In this document: positions 38,201 through 52,800 of the stretch, piece after piece
Numbering within the stretch: the first letter of the stretch is position 1
How the letters are laid out: each line of letters starts with the position of its first letter
Assembly: GCF_016097555.1 (NCBI RefSeq)
Contig: NC_054701.1
Coordinates: 58,959,037 to 59,023,036 of the forward strand
Source of the DNA: Gigantopelta aegis
Lineage: Eukaryota; Mollusca; Gastropoda; Neomphalida; Peltospiridae
Direction: 5' to 3'
DNA length: 64,000 bases
Program-made: the position numbers and the translations under genes
Notes under the pieces: generated by a model
The model's database searches: none
Told to the model about the DNA's origin: nothing
Seen by the model: only the letters and a program-made list of their open reading frames with translations

Positions 38201-41200
38201 AGTGAGCCTCTCAACTATTTTCACTGTTATGCATCCAAATAGCAAATTGTGATTGGTCAGTAGTTTAATACCTACTATTAAAGAAAATGTCACCTTGACA
38301 CAATTAGTTATTTCAGACTCAATTTCAATCAGATTAACATTAAGTCACAGACCCGAGTTTCAACCCGTGAAAATGAACGCTAAGTTTAGTTAATCTACAA
38401 ATCTGTAACACATTTGGATAAAGTTACAACAGATTGAAACAAAAGTCTGTGACATGATATGGTGAAGGGCGAGACGTAGCCCAGTAGTACCCACTGTCTG
38501 TGGGATGGTACATATATAAGATCCCTTGCTGCTAATCGAAAAAGAGTAGCCCATGAAGTGGCAACAGCAGGTTTCCTCTCTCAATATTTGTGTGGTCCTT
38601 AACCATATGTCTGACGCCATATAACCGTAAATACAATGTATTTAGTACGTTGTAAAATAAAACATTTCTTTCTTTTTCTTTCTCTGACATGGTGAAATAC
38701 CCTTAAAAATAGACTAGAACTCGACCCCATAACACTTACATCTCAGACGTACATGCGTTTTCAAAAATACAAAAAAATGCATTTTGTGATATTAAAAACA
38801 CCAGGATGACAAGAAAGACTTTGAATGTATGAAAATGGGTAATCTAAACAATGAAATATAAATAATGTATGATTTCAATTATCAAAAACGGCTCTAATAG
38901 TAAAAAATATGCCTTAGTGTTAAAAAAACTAGGGTCTGTCACCTGGAAAAAATATCACTATATATTTGTTGTATATTGTAAAGTCTTCCACTTCTGAATT
39001 TAATAGACGAATGTTAATCTCACTACTTCATAAAATATTAACTTCATATTTCCACCATGTTAAGCAGGGGCGGATTATGGGGGTTTCCCAGTTGCACGGA
39101 AACCCCCCTCTGATAAAAAAAAAAAAACCCACCACGTAGATCTAAATTGATATCTACATAAAATTTATAATTTCAAATTATAAACATTTACATATTGTTT
39201 CGGAAAAATCCCCTTACCTAAAACATAATCCACCCCTGTAGAGTCGAGTTAGTAATGTGTTGGCGTGTTAGTGACAGGTATCCATCAATGAGCAGACTTA
39301 CCCTTGAGAGTTCTGCACTTTTGTTTGCTGCTTTCACAATGGTTTTGGGACAACTGTCTAAAAATATATCAGAGCCAGGATAAAAACCTTTTCCCAACAC
39401 CGGTGCTGACGACGCTTGACTGCTCTTGGTGGCACATTCATTCTGTAGCTGTTGATTTTTCCTCTTTTCTTTTAACTCTGTCTGATACTGATGCAGCAAT
39501 TCTTTTGGAGTTACAGATTTTAGTACCACCTTTTCATTTTGGACTGGGAAACCAACAAAAAGCGAAATATTTTAATTCCAAGAAAAGAAATGAAAGAAAT
39601 ATGTATGCAATTGCAAAAATATGTCAAAAGTTTTAATGAAATACATGTTTGAATTCTTTTTGACATTCATGAAATCATTGTATTTAGTGGAAAATTAAAT
39701 ATGAATAGGTTTTCGTATCTTTCACATAGATATTGGATAAACAAAGTGTTCGGTGCATAGACCAAATGTAAGGACAATGTTTGACTTCATTTATCAAACA
39801 GTGTGTGATTTTGAGGAGAGTCTGGGAGCCTGAGGTTCGCAAAAATCATATAGGACTCTAGCTTGGCTAGCATAAGAGCCCACATGGCTCGTAAAAATTA
39901 TTTGTACAAATTACATTGATTCTTCGAAATTACAGTCAACATATATCTCAAAATCATAGGAAACCATAGTCTTGAATAGCAATCTTTTCCATGGTTTCAT
40001 GCAAAACATTTAGTGTATCTTCTGTTCTACTGGAGACGCATGGCAGGGTCGCTGGGTTGGTGGCGGGCTCTAAAGATTTGCAAACCTTACGACACTTAAA
40101 TTTTTAAAACCAAAATCGCACTGTACTCAACCCTACTATATGGAACAAATGTAGTAAAATCAAACTCTTGACAATTCTTGGCGTACAATTTTTCAAAACT
40201 GTTTTCCAGTCCCTAGTTGGCATAGTTGCACCCATTAACAGAAGGCTATCAGATAGTGTTCCTTTCATTTAGTCAACGGAGTCCTTATGACACTTAAACG
40301 TTTTAAACCAAACTCGCACACTGTCAAATGTCATAAATTGATTTTCAAACAGGACATTATGTGTACATTAAAGCTGTAATGCATATTTATCTGCAAGTAA
40401 TGGTCTCTGAAATAGCTGGATAAGAATTACAAACTGAAATTCTTTACAGACACCAGGGGTGCATAAATAGAAAATAGTTCACTAGCCCACCGGACCAGAA
40501 CCAACTAAAATTTACTAGCCTGCCAGGATTTGTACTAGTCCCCAAGTCTATAGAACAATATATTATTGTGTAACAAAATTATAATATTATTGTGTAACAA
40601 TATCATAATATATACTGTCTTCACTTCAAATGCTAAATTGATTGACAAAATCGATAAAAAATAATAATATTCTAAGACAATGTTTTTTTCACATATCTTT
40701 CATATAGATTTACAAAACTGAAGTGACATCTCGCAATTATTTAACAGAACAATATATTCAAAACACACCAGCAACATACTTTCAACGTAAACAAGACATT
40801 TCTGGGAAGTATTGACCAATGACCGGCTGTTTCCGTAATGTTACAATTGAGCAAATCGGACCCTGAAGTCATCTACTGTCAATGCAGTACATGTATTATG
40901 TATTTTGAACCGTTTGTTTGAATGGTTGGAATCTTAGCATTGCTGATGCCGAGTCGCAGATTCGATGCAAAAGAAAATAATTAAATAAAACAGAATTTTT
41001 ACTCCCATTTAGCAAGCGGGCGAGTACTTTCTGCACCCCTGGAGACCATATCATCTTTTATTCATGCAAAAGACAATCGCAGCTTTACTAAGCGCTAGAA
41101 GTAGAAGATGACCATGAAATCATAAAACAAGGCTAGATTATCCATTTAACACATAAAATGGATACTTGCAATTGCAGCTTTAACAAAAACAATCTTATAT

Positions 41201-44200
41201 ACCGTTTGCAGTCTTCTCTTGTTTAATAAGATGCTTCACTAAATTCATGGATCCTATAGAAGGTGTAGAGATTAAATCAATACTGAAACAAAATATACAA
41301 ATTAAGAAATACCACATCATAATATGTACAGTGAAACCCTCAAAACATGACCCTCAGTAAACTGGAATTTCCTCCATTTTTAAATATCAGTACAGAACAG
41401 AGCCTTTCTAAACTGGATACTCTTTAAAACTGGACTTTGTACTTGATCCTGTGGGTGTCCAGTTTAGAGAGATATCACTGAATTACTTAAATAAATACAA
41501 ATGCAAAGAAAACACAGTAATAGATAATTTTTGTTTTAAAAAAAAAAGAGAGAAAATAATGAGGTTAAAAGCATACCGATTCAAACAAAAGTTATAGTTT
41601 GAAGTATTCGGTAGTAACTTCACTACTGGCCTATTTATTGCTGCAATGCAAATCAACCTAGTACTTATTCACGGTGTAAGTTGGACACTAAAAATTGCAG
41701 ACCAAACAGATACTTCAACAAGCATATGATCATCATATATAACATCTTCTTGTGCTAAGTAACAATTAGTTTGACCAACTCCACTAGCCATGGAATCAGC
41801 GATTTAAATTTTTTACAAGCCACAATTAAACATTCACTAGCCCTACTTTACTTAATATAATTTTACTAAATAATAGTTAAAATCGGATTTGTCACCTAAA
41901 GATATAGATATAGCTTAAAAACACTTAACATTTGGGGGTGGGTGTGGAGGGCAGGATATTCATATTTACAAAATAAACTTAACTGCAACATCTGACAAGC
42001 CCAACATCGAATATCACTAGCCACTAGATACCCCCCCCCCCCCACACACACACACACATTCCCCGCTTGCTACGCCAGTGCACTTTGAAGCAAAAGTTGT
42101 CAAACTGTAGTTTGTTTGGTTCCAGTTTAAAGCTAACATATTTACAATACATTTCTATTGTAGAAGCTGGTCACCCAATAGCCGATGTGTATTTTTGTGC
42201 TGGGGTGTCATTAAACATTCATTCAGAAGAAGAAGCTGGCACTAACAATTTATCCTCTTCCTCACTGCCAGGCTTGTTCGGCAACGTGACGGAGTCGCTG
42301 GCTTTCAGTTCATGCAGAGACATCGTGGTGACCTTCTTCCCATCTTCAATAGAATGCTGCTTAAACTGCAATTTCTTGATCGTAACCTGGTCCTGGGGTT
42401 TCTTTCTCGGATTTACAGAGCTATAAACAGATTACAGCAATTCATGGGATGGTGAGAATGAAAACACCTAAACTACAATATCTTATGAACATGCATTACC
42501 ACCAAATAATACAAATCCACTGGTCAGACTAAAAGGAGGAGAAAATATTTGAAATCAGATTTACGTAATTCAGGGTTTTTTTAATGAAAAAATAAATTAC
42601 ATTAAAAAAAAAATCTCTGCATATACAGCATTTGATATTAAACACATACATGATAAATGCATGCATTTTGGAAATTCAAAAGTTGATCAAAATAAATATT
42701 ACCATAATTTTAAATATTTACATACCTTGATAAAAATGTTTGTCCACCATACATGAAATGGCTTCCAGTCTTCTTGAGTTTTTGCTCAAATGACTTTGGT
42801 GCGGCTCCGGTAAAACTGAAAATAAAACCCACCAGGTTCTGATACCTTCATTGGAATTGCATTTTCACAAGCAATGTAATATACATGTATGTAAGTTCAG
42901 CCATTTTCACACTAAAGTAAAGGTTAACTTTATAATAAAATTATTGATTGTGAGCTATATGCTTTAAATTTATTTTACTGCATCTGTATTTCCAATAATG
43001 AGTAAAAAACTTTTATTCCTATCCTCTCTTTGACTAAGTGTTGCAAAGCATCTTACAAAATGCCGATGCTAAACATTCCAAACTTTATTTGAAAGAAATG
43101 TTTTATTTAACGACGCACTCAAAACATTTTATTTACTATTTATGGTTATATGGCGTCAGACATATGGTTAAGGACCACACAGATTTTGAGAGGAAGCTCG
43201 CTGTCGACCACTACATGGGCTACTCTTTCCGATTAGCAGCAAGGGATCTTTTATTTGCACTTCCCACAGGCAGGATAGCACAAACCATGGCTTTTGTTGA
43301 ACCAGTTATGAATCACTGGTCGGTGCAAGTGGTTTACACCTACCCATTGAGCCTTGCGGAGCACTCACTCAGGGTTTGGAGTCGGTATCTGGATTAAAAA
43401 TCCCATGTCTCGACTGGGATCCGAACCCAGTACCAACCAGCCTGTAGACCGATGGCCTAACCACGACGCCACAGAGGCCGGTAAACTTTATCTGAAAATG
43501 ATGACGCCTTAAATATGACATCATTTTATTACACTGTGGTGGAAAAGATACCCATGTGATATTTATCATCTTTTTCAAAGTGAAAATACATCTTCTGAGA
43601 GGTCATGACCTCCGATCACATGAGCAACAGTGTCACACAGTACAACTCTGCATAGATGTTTTTTCGAAAAGTGTGCACATGGTTCTTTCGATTCGTATTT
43701 TTAAATTGGAAAAATACTTGCTGCCAATTCTTATAATTAATATTAGCAGCTTAATTTAAAAAAAATATATATTTTAATAATTTAGATAAGCCTTGAATGT
43801 TTATAATATTGTTTGTGTAAACTTTATTGATAAGTGTGTGGCGGAGGAATGCCAAGTTTCATTGATAAATAGCTAAATGAAGTAGTCACAATATGACATC
43901 ATTTTGCTAAATAACGTCCTTTGGTAAGCAATGTTATTTTCCCGGTCTTTAATCTGTGCATTTTCATGTCTTGTTTAATCAAATAAATTACATCACTATT
44001 AAAGAGTGTCCTTATCCCTTTCAGTCAAAAAGCAATTTTAATGCACCGAAATAGCCTTTATTGAAAAGGAAAACATACGTAATATCATCTCCTCAAATTT
44101 TACTACAGCTTGGCAAAACATTTTCAGTCAAGTTTTAAGTTTGCTTTATTATAAAGTGACGCTTTAAGTTGGATGGTATCATTTATGAGGTTTCCTTTTA

Positions 44201-47200
44201 TTTGAGAAATAAACCTAAATTCTTCTTCTGTAATCATTATGAATCACAGGCAGAAAACGTTTTGAAAAGGGAGGGTTTCAACTTTGACTGCTGTATTAAG
44301 ATAAACAACCAGTACGTCTACCTCTAAATCCACCACGGGAACTCTGGGTTTTTGATTTGTTGTTGTGGGGTTGTTGTTGTTTTTTTGAAGGGGGGGGTTA
44401 AGCTGAATTGTTTCAAAATGACAATAACAAATCTTTCTAATGTACAATCATACACAATGTATAAATAGAGAATAATACATGATAAATGGTATCTAATGAA
44501 CAAAAATGTATTATTCTATTTCTTACATATCCTCAAAACACAGGTTTTAAGCAAATTTTAACATCTATTATTTACATCCCATGCACTTGTAGCTAACTTA
44601 AGCATCACCAGTGCTAGCCCTGGGTGGCTATTTTTGTTCGCCAAAAAATTCGCCAATCTTCAATTTCTTTCGCCAATCTAAATATGTATTCGCCAATTAC
44701 ATTTTGGCATTTCAGTTAAAATATTTTGTTTTTAATCCTGTTCTTTATGATAATATAGTACATGCTAAGATGTACTTATTATTCAGTTTACGTCTTGTAT
44801 GACACTGTTTTAGGGGATTATATTTTAGCAGATGTTTCAACCTGAAAAGAAAAATTAATTAGATCTGCTCGAATTTTAGTATAAACCATCCGCGTATTAG
44901 ACCAAACTCTGTGGTTATCGACGGCAGTGTGTAAACCCCCACACCCCAAAAAAATTAAAAAATAAAAAATCCCGATGCATATATGATAAAGCAATGAATA
45001 AATGTTTTTATTAACAAAATTAAAAAAAGTGCGAAACGACCCTACATGGGGGCGAACCGACTCAGTTAACAGTACAAATGGATCCGGGTCGAAACGACGC
45101 GGACGATCTAGTAACAGGGGCGAAACGACCTGTTACCAGTCACACCAAATACTGTGCTACCCCTCCAGAGTGCTCCAAAGCCACCGGCCTATATGCATAT
45201 ATCTTAATAAATAGATGTATTATTGTATATATAATAGAAAAATCTTTTTTTTTTTTAGAAATGAAATTTATATATATTTTTTTTTTTTTTTTTTTTTTTT
45301 TTAAGTGCATAACTCTTGATCATACCCTACCCCATGACCTCGTTTTGTAAAATAATATGAGATTAGCAAATAATTACCACAAATTTTACTGTCCCTTAAT
45401 TCATTTTGTTGAGTACATTTTAAATATGCAAGTAATACTACTAAAAGTACCTGTGTTGAAACCAAAATCTATTGATTGATATACTTTAAATTGCACATAT
45501 ATGCACTGGCGTATCTGGGTAGCCAGGTGTGTGTGTCCCATGACCGTGACTATGTGGATCTACAAAACAAAGCTGGCTATGACACAGCACAACTCGAAAC
45601 GAATCCGGCAAGTGATATCTTTAAATCTGAGCTGGATTATTATCACATCTTAAGCCAGTGTCTTTCCGCGACGTTAATTTTCAATGCAGACCCCGGCAAC
45701 CAGATCTGGAAGTTGTTTAAACCATAGTTATCATATGTCCTCTCTGTGAGGTATTTCGACACGTGGTCTGTGTAACGGGGCCAACTGAATAGCTACGTCT
45801 CAGTCTAGGAGTAATACTCCCTGTACTTCCTAATTATCACTGACAAATGATTGTCAGATCAACTAGGCACCACAGTGTATTCAATATTGATCATGCTGTT
45901 TTTTCATTGGATGTATGACACTGGTGACCTGGTCATTACCTAGGAGCAGCCAGTTGTATGTCTTAAAATTGTTAACACATGTACATGTACAAGTATGTGT
46001 TATCAAAAATAACGAATGATGTTGTATGAAAAGAAAATAATGCCTCCCCCCCCCCCCCCCCAGTACATGGTTACTACAGTACAAAATTGAGCTTTCATTG
46101 TTTGTAAGTTTTCATGCAGATACCTAGGCTAGCTCAACAAGGACTATTGTAAACATTGTTTGCTATCTTAAGTCTTAGAATTATTAACCTTACTTTATTT
46201 ATTTTATGCTCCAAAAATATGAAAGAAAGAAATGTTTTATTTAACGACGCACTCAACACATTTTATTTACGGTTATATGGCATCAGGCATATGGTTAAGG
46301 ACCACACAGATTTTGAGAGGAAACCCGCTGTCGCCACTACATGGGCTACTCTTCCGATTAGCAGCAAGGGATCTTTTATTTGTGCTTTCCACAGGCAGGA
46401 TAGCACAAACCATGGCCTTTGTTGAACCAGTTATGGATCACTGGTCGGTGCAAGTGGTTTACACCTACCCATTGAGCCTTGCGGAGCACTCACTCAGGGT
46501 TTGGAGTCGGTATCTGGATTAAAAATCCCAGGCCTGCCACGACGCCACCAGGCCGGTCCCCAAAACTATGATACAAGGCTATAAAATGTCTACAAACCCC
46601 CCAAAACATTTAGACATTCAGTGTAAACATCGGTTATCTCAGAATATATTTTTTATATTTAAACTGTATTTGTAGGTGGATCTTGTAAATAAACAGTTTG
46701 TTTTGTTTAACAACACCACTAGAGCATACTGATTGATCAATCATCGGCTATTGGATGTCAAACATTTGGTAACTCTTACAGTCTTAGAGAGGAAACCCAC
46801 TACATATTTCCATTAGTAGCAAGGAATCTTTTATATGCACTTTCTCACAGACAGTAAAGCACATACGACTCTTTGACCAGTTGTAGTGCACTGGTTGGAA
46901 TGAGAAAAAACAATCAGTTTAATGGATCCATCAAGGTGGTTCGATCCTGTGACACTAGCACCTCAAGCGCACACTCAACCGAGCTAAATCAGGCCCTTCT
47001 TGTAAATAAAACACAAACAGCATATAGTAAAATAGTGAAGATGTGTGTGTTAGACATTTCAGTGAATAGCAAGACGAAAACGATGAAAACAAACTAACCT
47101 GCCTTGAAGTTCAGATCGCTTTGCTGACGCCTTACGATAAGCAGATTGTACGTGATATGAACAGAAGTCTCCAAACTTTCTGCAACAAAGATTGTAGAAT

Positions 47201-49851
47201 ATTACTAGCTATTACTCCTCAAAATTTATTATCATGTGTTTTTCAAAATAATATTATATAGTGTAACAAAGGCAAATAAAATCTTGAAACAATTTAATAA
47301 AAAATCATAAGTTTATGTTTACACTTAGCAGTTGTATGTTTACATGTTTGGCATACATTTCACAGATAAAATTATTACAGAAGATGGAAAGGGAAGGAAG
47401 GAAGGAAATGTTTTATTTCACGATGCACTCAACACATTTTATTTATGGTTATATGGCATCAGACATATGGTTAAGGACCACACAGATATTGAGAGAGGAA
47501 ACCTGCTGTCGCCTCTTTATGGGCTACTCTTTTCGATTAGCAGCAAGGGATCTTTTAGATGCACCATTCCATAGAGAGGATAGCACATACCACGGCCTTT
47601 AATGTACCAGGTGTGATGCACTGGCTGGAGCAAGAAATATAGTGTAACAAAGGCAAAATAATCTGGAAACAATTCAATAAAAAAAACTATGTTTACACTT
47701 AGCAGTTGTATGTTGAGATTAAGAAAAACACGAAAATTATTGATGCATATTTTGAACTAGATTATTTGTACAGTTTGCAATTATAAGAATTGCTTTTGTG
47801 TGTAGATTTACGTTTACGTTCAATAACCAGGCAAACAGTGTTTTGAGAAATTGGTCCCTGAAAGTACTAAAAATACTGTACACTTGCTACAGACACTTAC
47901 TTTGAGATAAAGTTGGAACACGGATTCCCCTTCCTGGTTTTCCCACCACACCAACCCAGATCTTTGGACTGTCCTAGCAGCAACAGCTGGTGAGGGTTGT
48001 TGATTGTGAAGGCCACATCTGATACTGCCTGTACACAAGAACATCAAACAAAGCTTATGACATGTTAGGAAAGTTAAAGTTTGTTTTGTCTAAAGATACC
48101 ACTGGAGCACACTGATTAATTAATCATCGGCTATTGGAAGGAAGGAAGGAAATGGTTTATTTAACGATGCACTCAACACATTTTATTTACCATACATAGC
48201 ACGTACCAGTCGTGGTGCACTGGCTGGAACAAGAAATAGCCCAATGGGCCCACTGACGGGGATCGATCCCAAACCGACCGTGCATCAAGCGAGCACTTTA
48301 CCACTGGGCTACTTCTCGCCCCTTGGCTATTGGATATCAAACATTTGGTAATTCTGATATGTAGTCATTAGAGGAAACCCACTATATTTTTCCTAATGCA
48401 GCCAGGGATCTTTTATACGCATTATCCCACAGACAGGATAGCACATATCACAAACTTTGATATACCAGTCATGGTGCACTGGTTGGAACAAGAAATAGTC
48501 CAATGAGTCCACTGATGGGGATCGATCCCAGACCAGACATGTTATAGGTTTCCTCTATTTCTTTTAATAGTAAATAGTTTACAAATATGTCAATCTTACA
48601 AATTATATCTGTGCAAACTCATGAAAGCTACCATTGTTTTATCATTTCTGTAAATAGGAAAAAGAGAACTTTTAAATAAGGATGGGTGCTATCTGTACTG
48701 ACTTTCATCAAAAACCTAGGATTGATACACTCTTCATTTGTTCCTAACTGGACTTAATTACGAGCACACACAAAAGGATGCTGTGCTGGGTGACACTAAT
48801 CCAGTGCAGTTTGAAAAACAAGAAACAATTCCACTATCAAGTGCAGAATTCATTTCCTAGTGATCTGATAATAAATACCACCACCAAAATTATTATGCTC
48901 ACAATGTAAATGTTATTAACTAGTAACGTGATAATATTTCAAATGATCAGATAGGCGTTATAGGGTCACAAGACAATATGATAACGATACCATTTTCCTT
49001 ACACCTACAGGCCCATAAAAGGATCAAGACATTTTCAGGACACTGTATTCGTCACAGTCATATTCTTTAAAATGTTTCTGAAGTGTCTATATTCATTTAA
49101 ATGAGACCCTCACTTTTTATTTCTTAAATGCACTTTCAATTTAGAGATATCTTGTTGCTGTTTGTACTTGTACATGTAGGTGCTAATATTGTGCTATTGC
49201 ATTTCGTCATTTATTTATAGTTATCTCACTGAATTTATGGTTTTAATATCAAGTGCAATTTTCTTTTAAAGATATTCTCATATGAACTTTTTTGTCACTG
49301 TTTTGTCATTCTTTTGAACAATGGATTCTTGCTTGTGAGTTTATGTTTCATCATTTTGTTTGAATAAAGCCATGCAATCACACTGCCAATTAACAATTAC
49401 CAGTGGTACATTCCCACCCATGCACCTAATTTGGTGCATATCATTTGCATTTAGAAGTGACTTATTATTGCATTTGTGAATTTCTGACTGTTGCACATTT
49501 TCTAAATGATTTATCAGGATAACTTGTCAACACAATCAAAATTAACTTTTGTTGCATGTTTTCAATTTGTTTTTTGTACTTATATAAATATAACAAATTC
49601 AAGGCTTTTTAGAAACCAAATTACAAGGCTAAACATTGTTTTTAAATCCCAGTCAGAAGGCTGTGCGAGCTTTGTATAACCCACGAAAAAAACACGAAGT
49701 TTGACTCTAAAAAACAGAACCAAAGAAAAGATGTCCGAACCCTACAGCGAAGAGAAAAAGAAGAAAGTTATAGTCACATGATCGAAACTACAGTAGAAGA
49801 ATTTTAGGCCATCCCATTGGCTGTTGGGATGTTCGGACCAGACCACTTGTA

Positions 49852-49887
<36 letters not shown>

Positions 49888-52800
49888 GAGAGAGAGAGAG
49901 AGAGAGAGAGAAAGGTGCACTTGTTGAGGACAGGTAATGTATTTCCACTGCATACCTTGTCAGCACTATCCATAATACTGGGATTCAAGAGACCAACAAC
50001 AGAGCCCAAGTTGGTCTTCCAGTGGTCTTTGTAGACCTGTCCAAACAGGAAAAAACTCACTACATGGTCACAGTCTTCCAAATCAGACATCTTCCAAATC
50101 GTGTACACCTTGCCCTGTAAGAATTCCAACAAAGTATGTTTTCATGTTTTTTAAATGGCAACTGAAATCTGGTTAAAGTAATAAGCTAGAGTATAATTTT
50201 AAAACTAAAGTATTTAAAGTATTAAATCCAAATAAGGGACATATTAGCGATATAGAACTTTAGCAAGGTCGGCACTATCAAAATACTAAACAAAGAATAA
50301 GCTTAAGTTGTAGAATCAGATGAAATATTTTTGACGACATCTTGAATTTTGTAGACAATTGCAGTAATGTGCATGCTAACTAACTATTGTTGTTTGCTAT
50401 CCTTTTGGTTTAATCAATAACATGTAACCATTGTTGTGAGTTCAGTTAATCACAGACAAAACAATCACACAAACATTTTTGGAACAGTCCATTGTATATG
50501 TACGTCTCTTTAAATTTAACGTCATGAAACAATATCATCTTTACCGTGTCAAATTTGCAAACATTTTATGCTTGCTAACATTTCCTGATTTATAGTAATT
50601 AGGTAAAATCAAAACAAGTTTTACCATTTATTTTGTTTGTATATATTGTAGTGTAACACTGATAAGTTTTAAATATACTTTCAGGGGCCTAGCTTGGGAT
50701 TTACAGGTGGTACGCAGACATTTTCGGCGATGGAATAAAACATAGAGCGCACACGTATTTACATCATATATTTTAATAATTAAAAAAAAAAATATGGTAA
50801 TCTCAGGTGGTACGCAGCTGAGTACCTGCGTATATGGAAGCTAGGCCTCTGATTTTGACTTTAAATCTCTGAGCAATAATTTCAAATTATAGGAGTTCAC
50901 GGATACTCCCAAAGGAGACCAAATGCTTGGCTCAAACACATTATGGTGCCACAACAGTGTTTTAAAACTAAAGTATTTTATAACAGATCATCATATGCAT
51001 GTATTTTCCCATTCACACAATATTCTTTGCTTTATGGTGCAGGAAGAGAATTTGTTTTAAATGATTTTGTCAGAATCATAAAAATAATGTAACCTAGATA
51101 TTATGGGATTCGGTCTCATAATCTTATGCTTCTGTCCCAAAACCGGGGATTCGCCGAAGCACAAAATCCTGTTAAATTCCTTGCTTGTGTTGGCTACAAT
51201 CATCAACATACATTATCTAACACTGTATTGTTGACCATTAGGAACTGCTTATGGCAGAACACTTCAAATAATCTTATAGGATGGCAAGACAAGATTGCAG
51301 CCGTAAAGATCCAAACAAAAATATTTATACATAAAAAGACACACCCAAAACAAGCTTCTTTTTCTAACTAAATGACACTGGAGTGTTTGCAACACAAATC
51401 AATTTGACCATTACAATAACCTTATATTATCTCAGTAAAATACCATTTCAAGTTAACAAGTTTTTTAAGTTTCCTCAGCAAATGCTTGATAATGATTTAT
51501 GCTCAAAAGACAGATGTCGACAGTGTTGTACTAAATGACATTGGAGTGCTCCAAGGTTTATAATAGGTTTTTTTTAGCAAATGTTTGATAACGATTTAAG
51601 CTCAAAAGACAGATGTGGACAGTGTTGTACTAAATGACATTGGAGTGCTCCAAGGTTTTTAACAGGTTTTTTTTTTTAGCAAATGCTTGATAATGATTTA
51701 TGCTCAAAAGACAGATGTCAACAGTTTTGTACTAAATGACATCGGAGTGCTCCAAGGTTTATAACAGGTTTTTTTAAGCAAATGTTTGATAACAATTTAA
51801 GCTTGAAAGACAGATGTCAGGGCTAGCTCTGGCACTCGCCAAATTCGCCAATTGCGAATTTCGAAAGAAGTCGGCGAATTTTATTTTAATTTGGCAAAAT
51901 AATTTCAGGTAATAATTGACATTTTAAAGAAAATAACTGTTGATTTCTGCAATTTTTGAAGTTTAATAGACAATTTGGCGAATTGATTTGCTCACCCAGA
52001 GCTAGACCTGTATGCGGATTGTTTTGTACTTCTGCTCAAGTAGAACTTACATTTGATGATGTTTTGGGGTCTGTCTTGTGAACAATAACACCAATGGTAA
52101 CCCAGTTGCCCTGCACATCAGGGGTTTTAATTTTCAGGTGGAGCCGAGATATCCGAATCAGTTTTCTGTCTTGCATTTTCCTCGCTAACTCGGTGGAAGA
52201 CACCAGAGGTTTACTACAAAAATAGGAAACGTCATGGATATGTAAGTTAGGTAGCTCTAAGAGAATTATCTCAGGTCACAAAATATTTTTTTCAATTCCT
52301 TAATATAACAAAATTATTAGCATACTTATTTTAAAATGTTAAAGTACAAATAATTGTTGTTTTTTAAACAACAAATGTATACGTTAAAAATAGTGAAATC
52401 AATTGATGTTAATTACCAAAATACTCTTGAAGAAACACAACAAATAAAGCTCTAATACCAGGGTGGAAATTGGTGAACTGTGAAAAAGAAGAAATATAGA
52501 AGGGTCCCCGAAATTCTTGAAATCCTAGGTTAAAATCTGTGCCATCTGACACATTTTGGAGGAAAGGACAATTAAAATGCAAGGAAACGCAATGTTCCAT
52601 GAGAGGAAAACAGCTGATCTGAGGTGAAGTCCCACCCCTGTAATACAGTTTACATTTCTTACACAATTCGTATTCCTGTAAAAGCATCAGTGATAAATTT
52701 CTCATCTGGATCACTTATATTCTTCTTGGCATTACTCATAGAAGATGAGACCTGCTGACTTGAGGCTTTCGGCTTGGACTTCCCTATAACAAACAAAAAC

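Noticed and set aside
42219-42265. Extension of MCM10 exon 42266-42420 to its in-frame TGA
   Set aside because: It would truncate a protein whose conserved C-terminal exons follow in frame; the GTGAGG donor and the next exons fit.
45476-45727. Plus-strand frame of 83 codons
   Set aside because: No acceptor/donor pair or family resemblance seen; lies in an MCM10 intron on the opposite strand.
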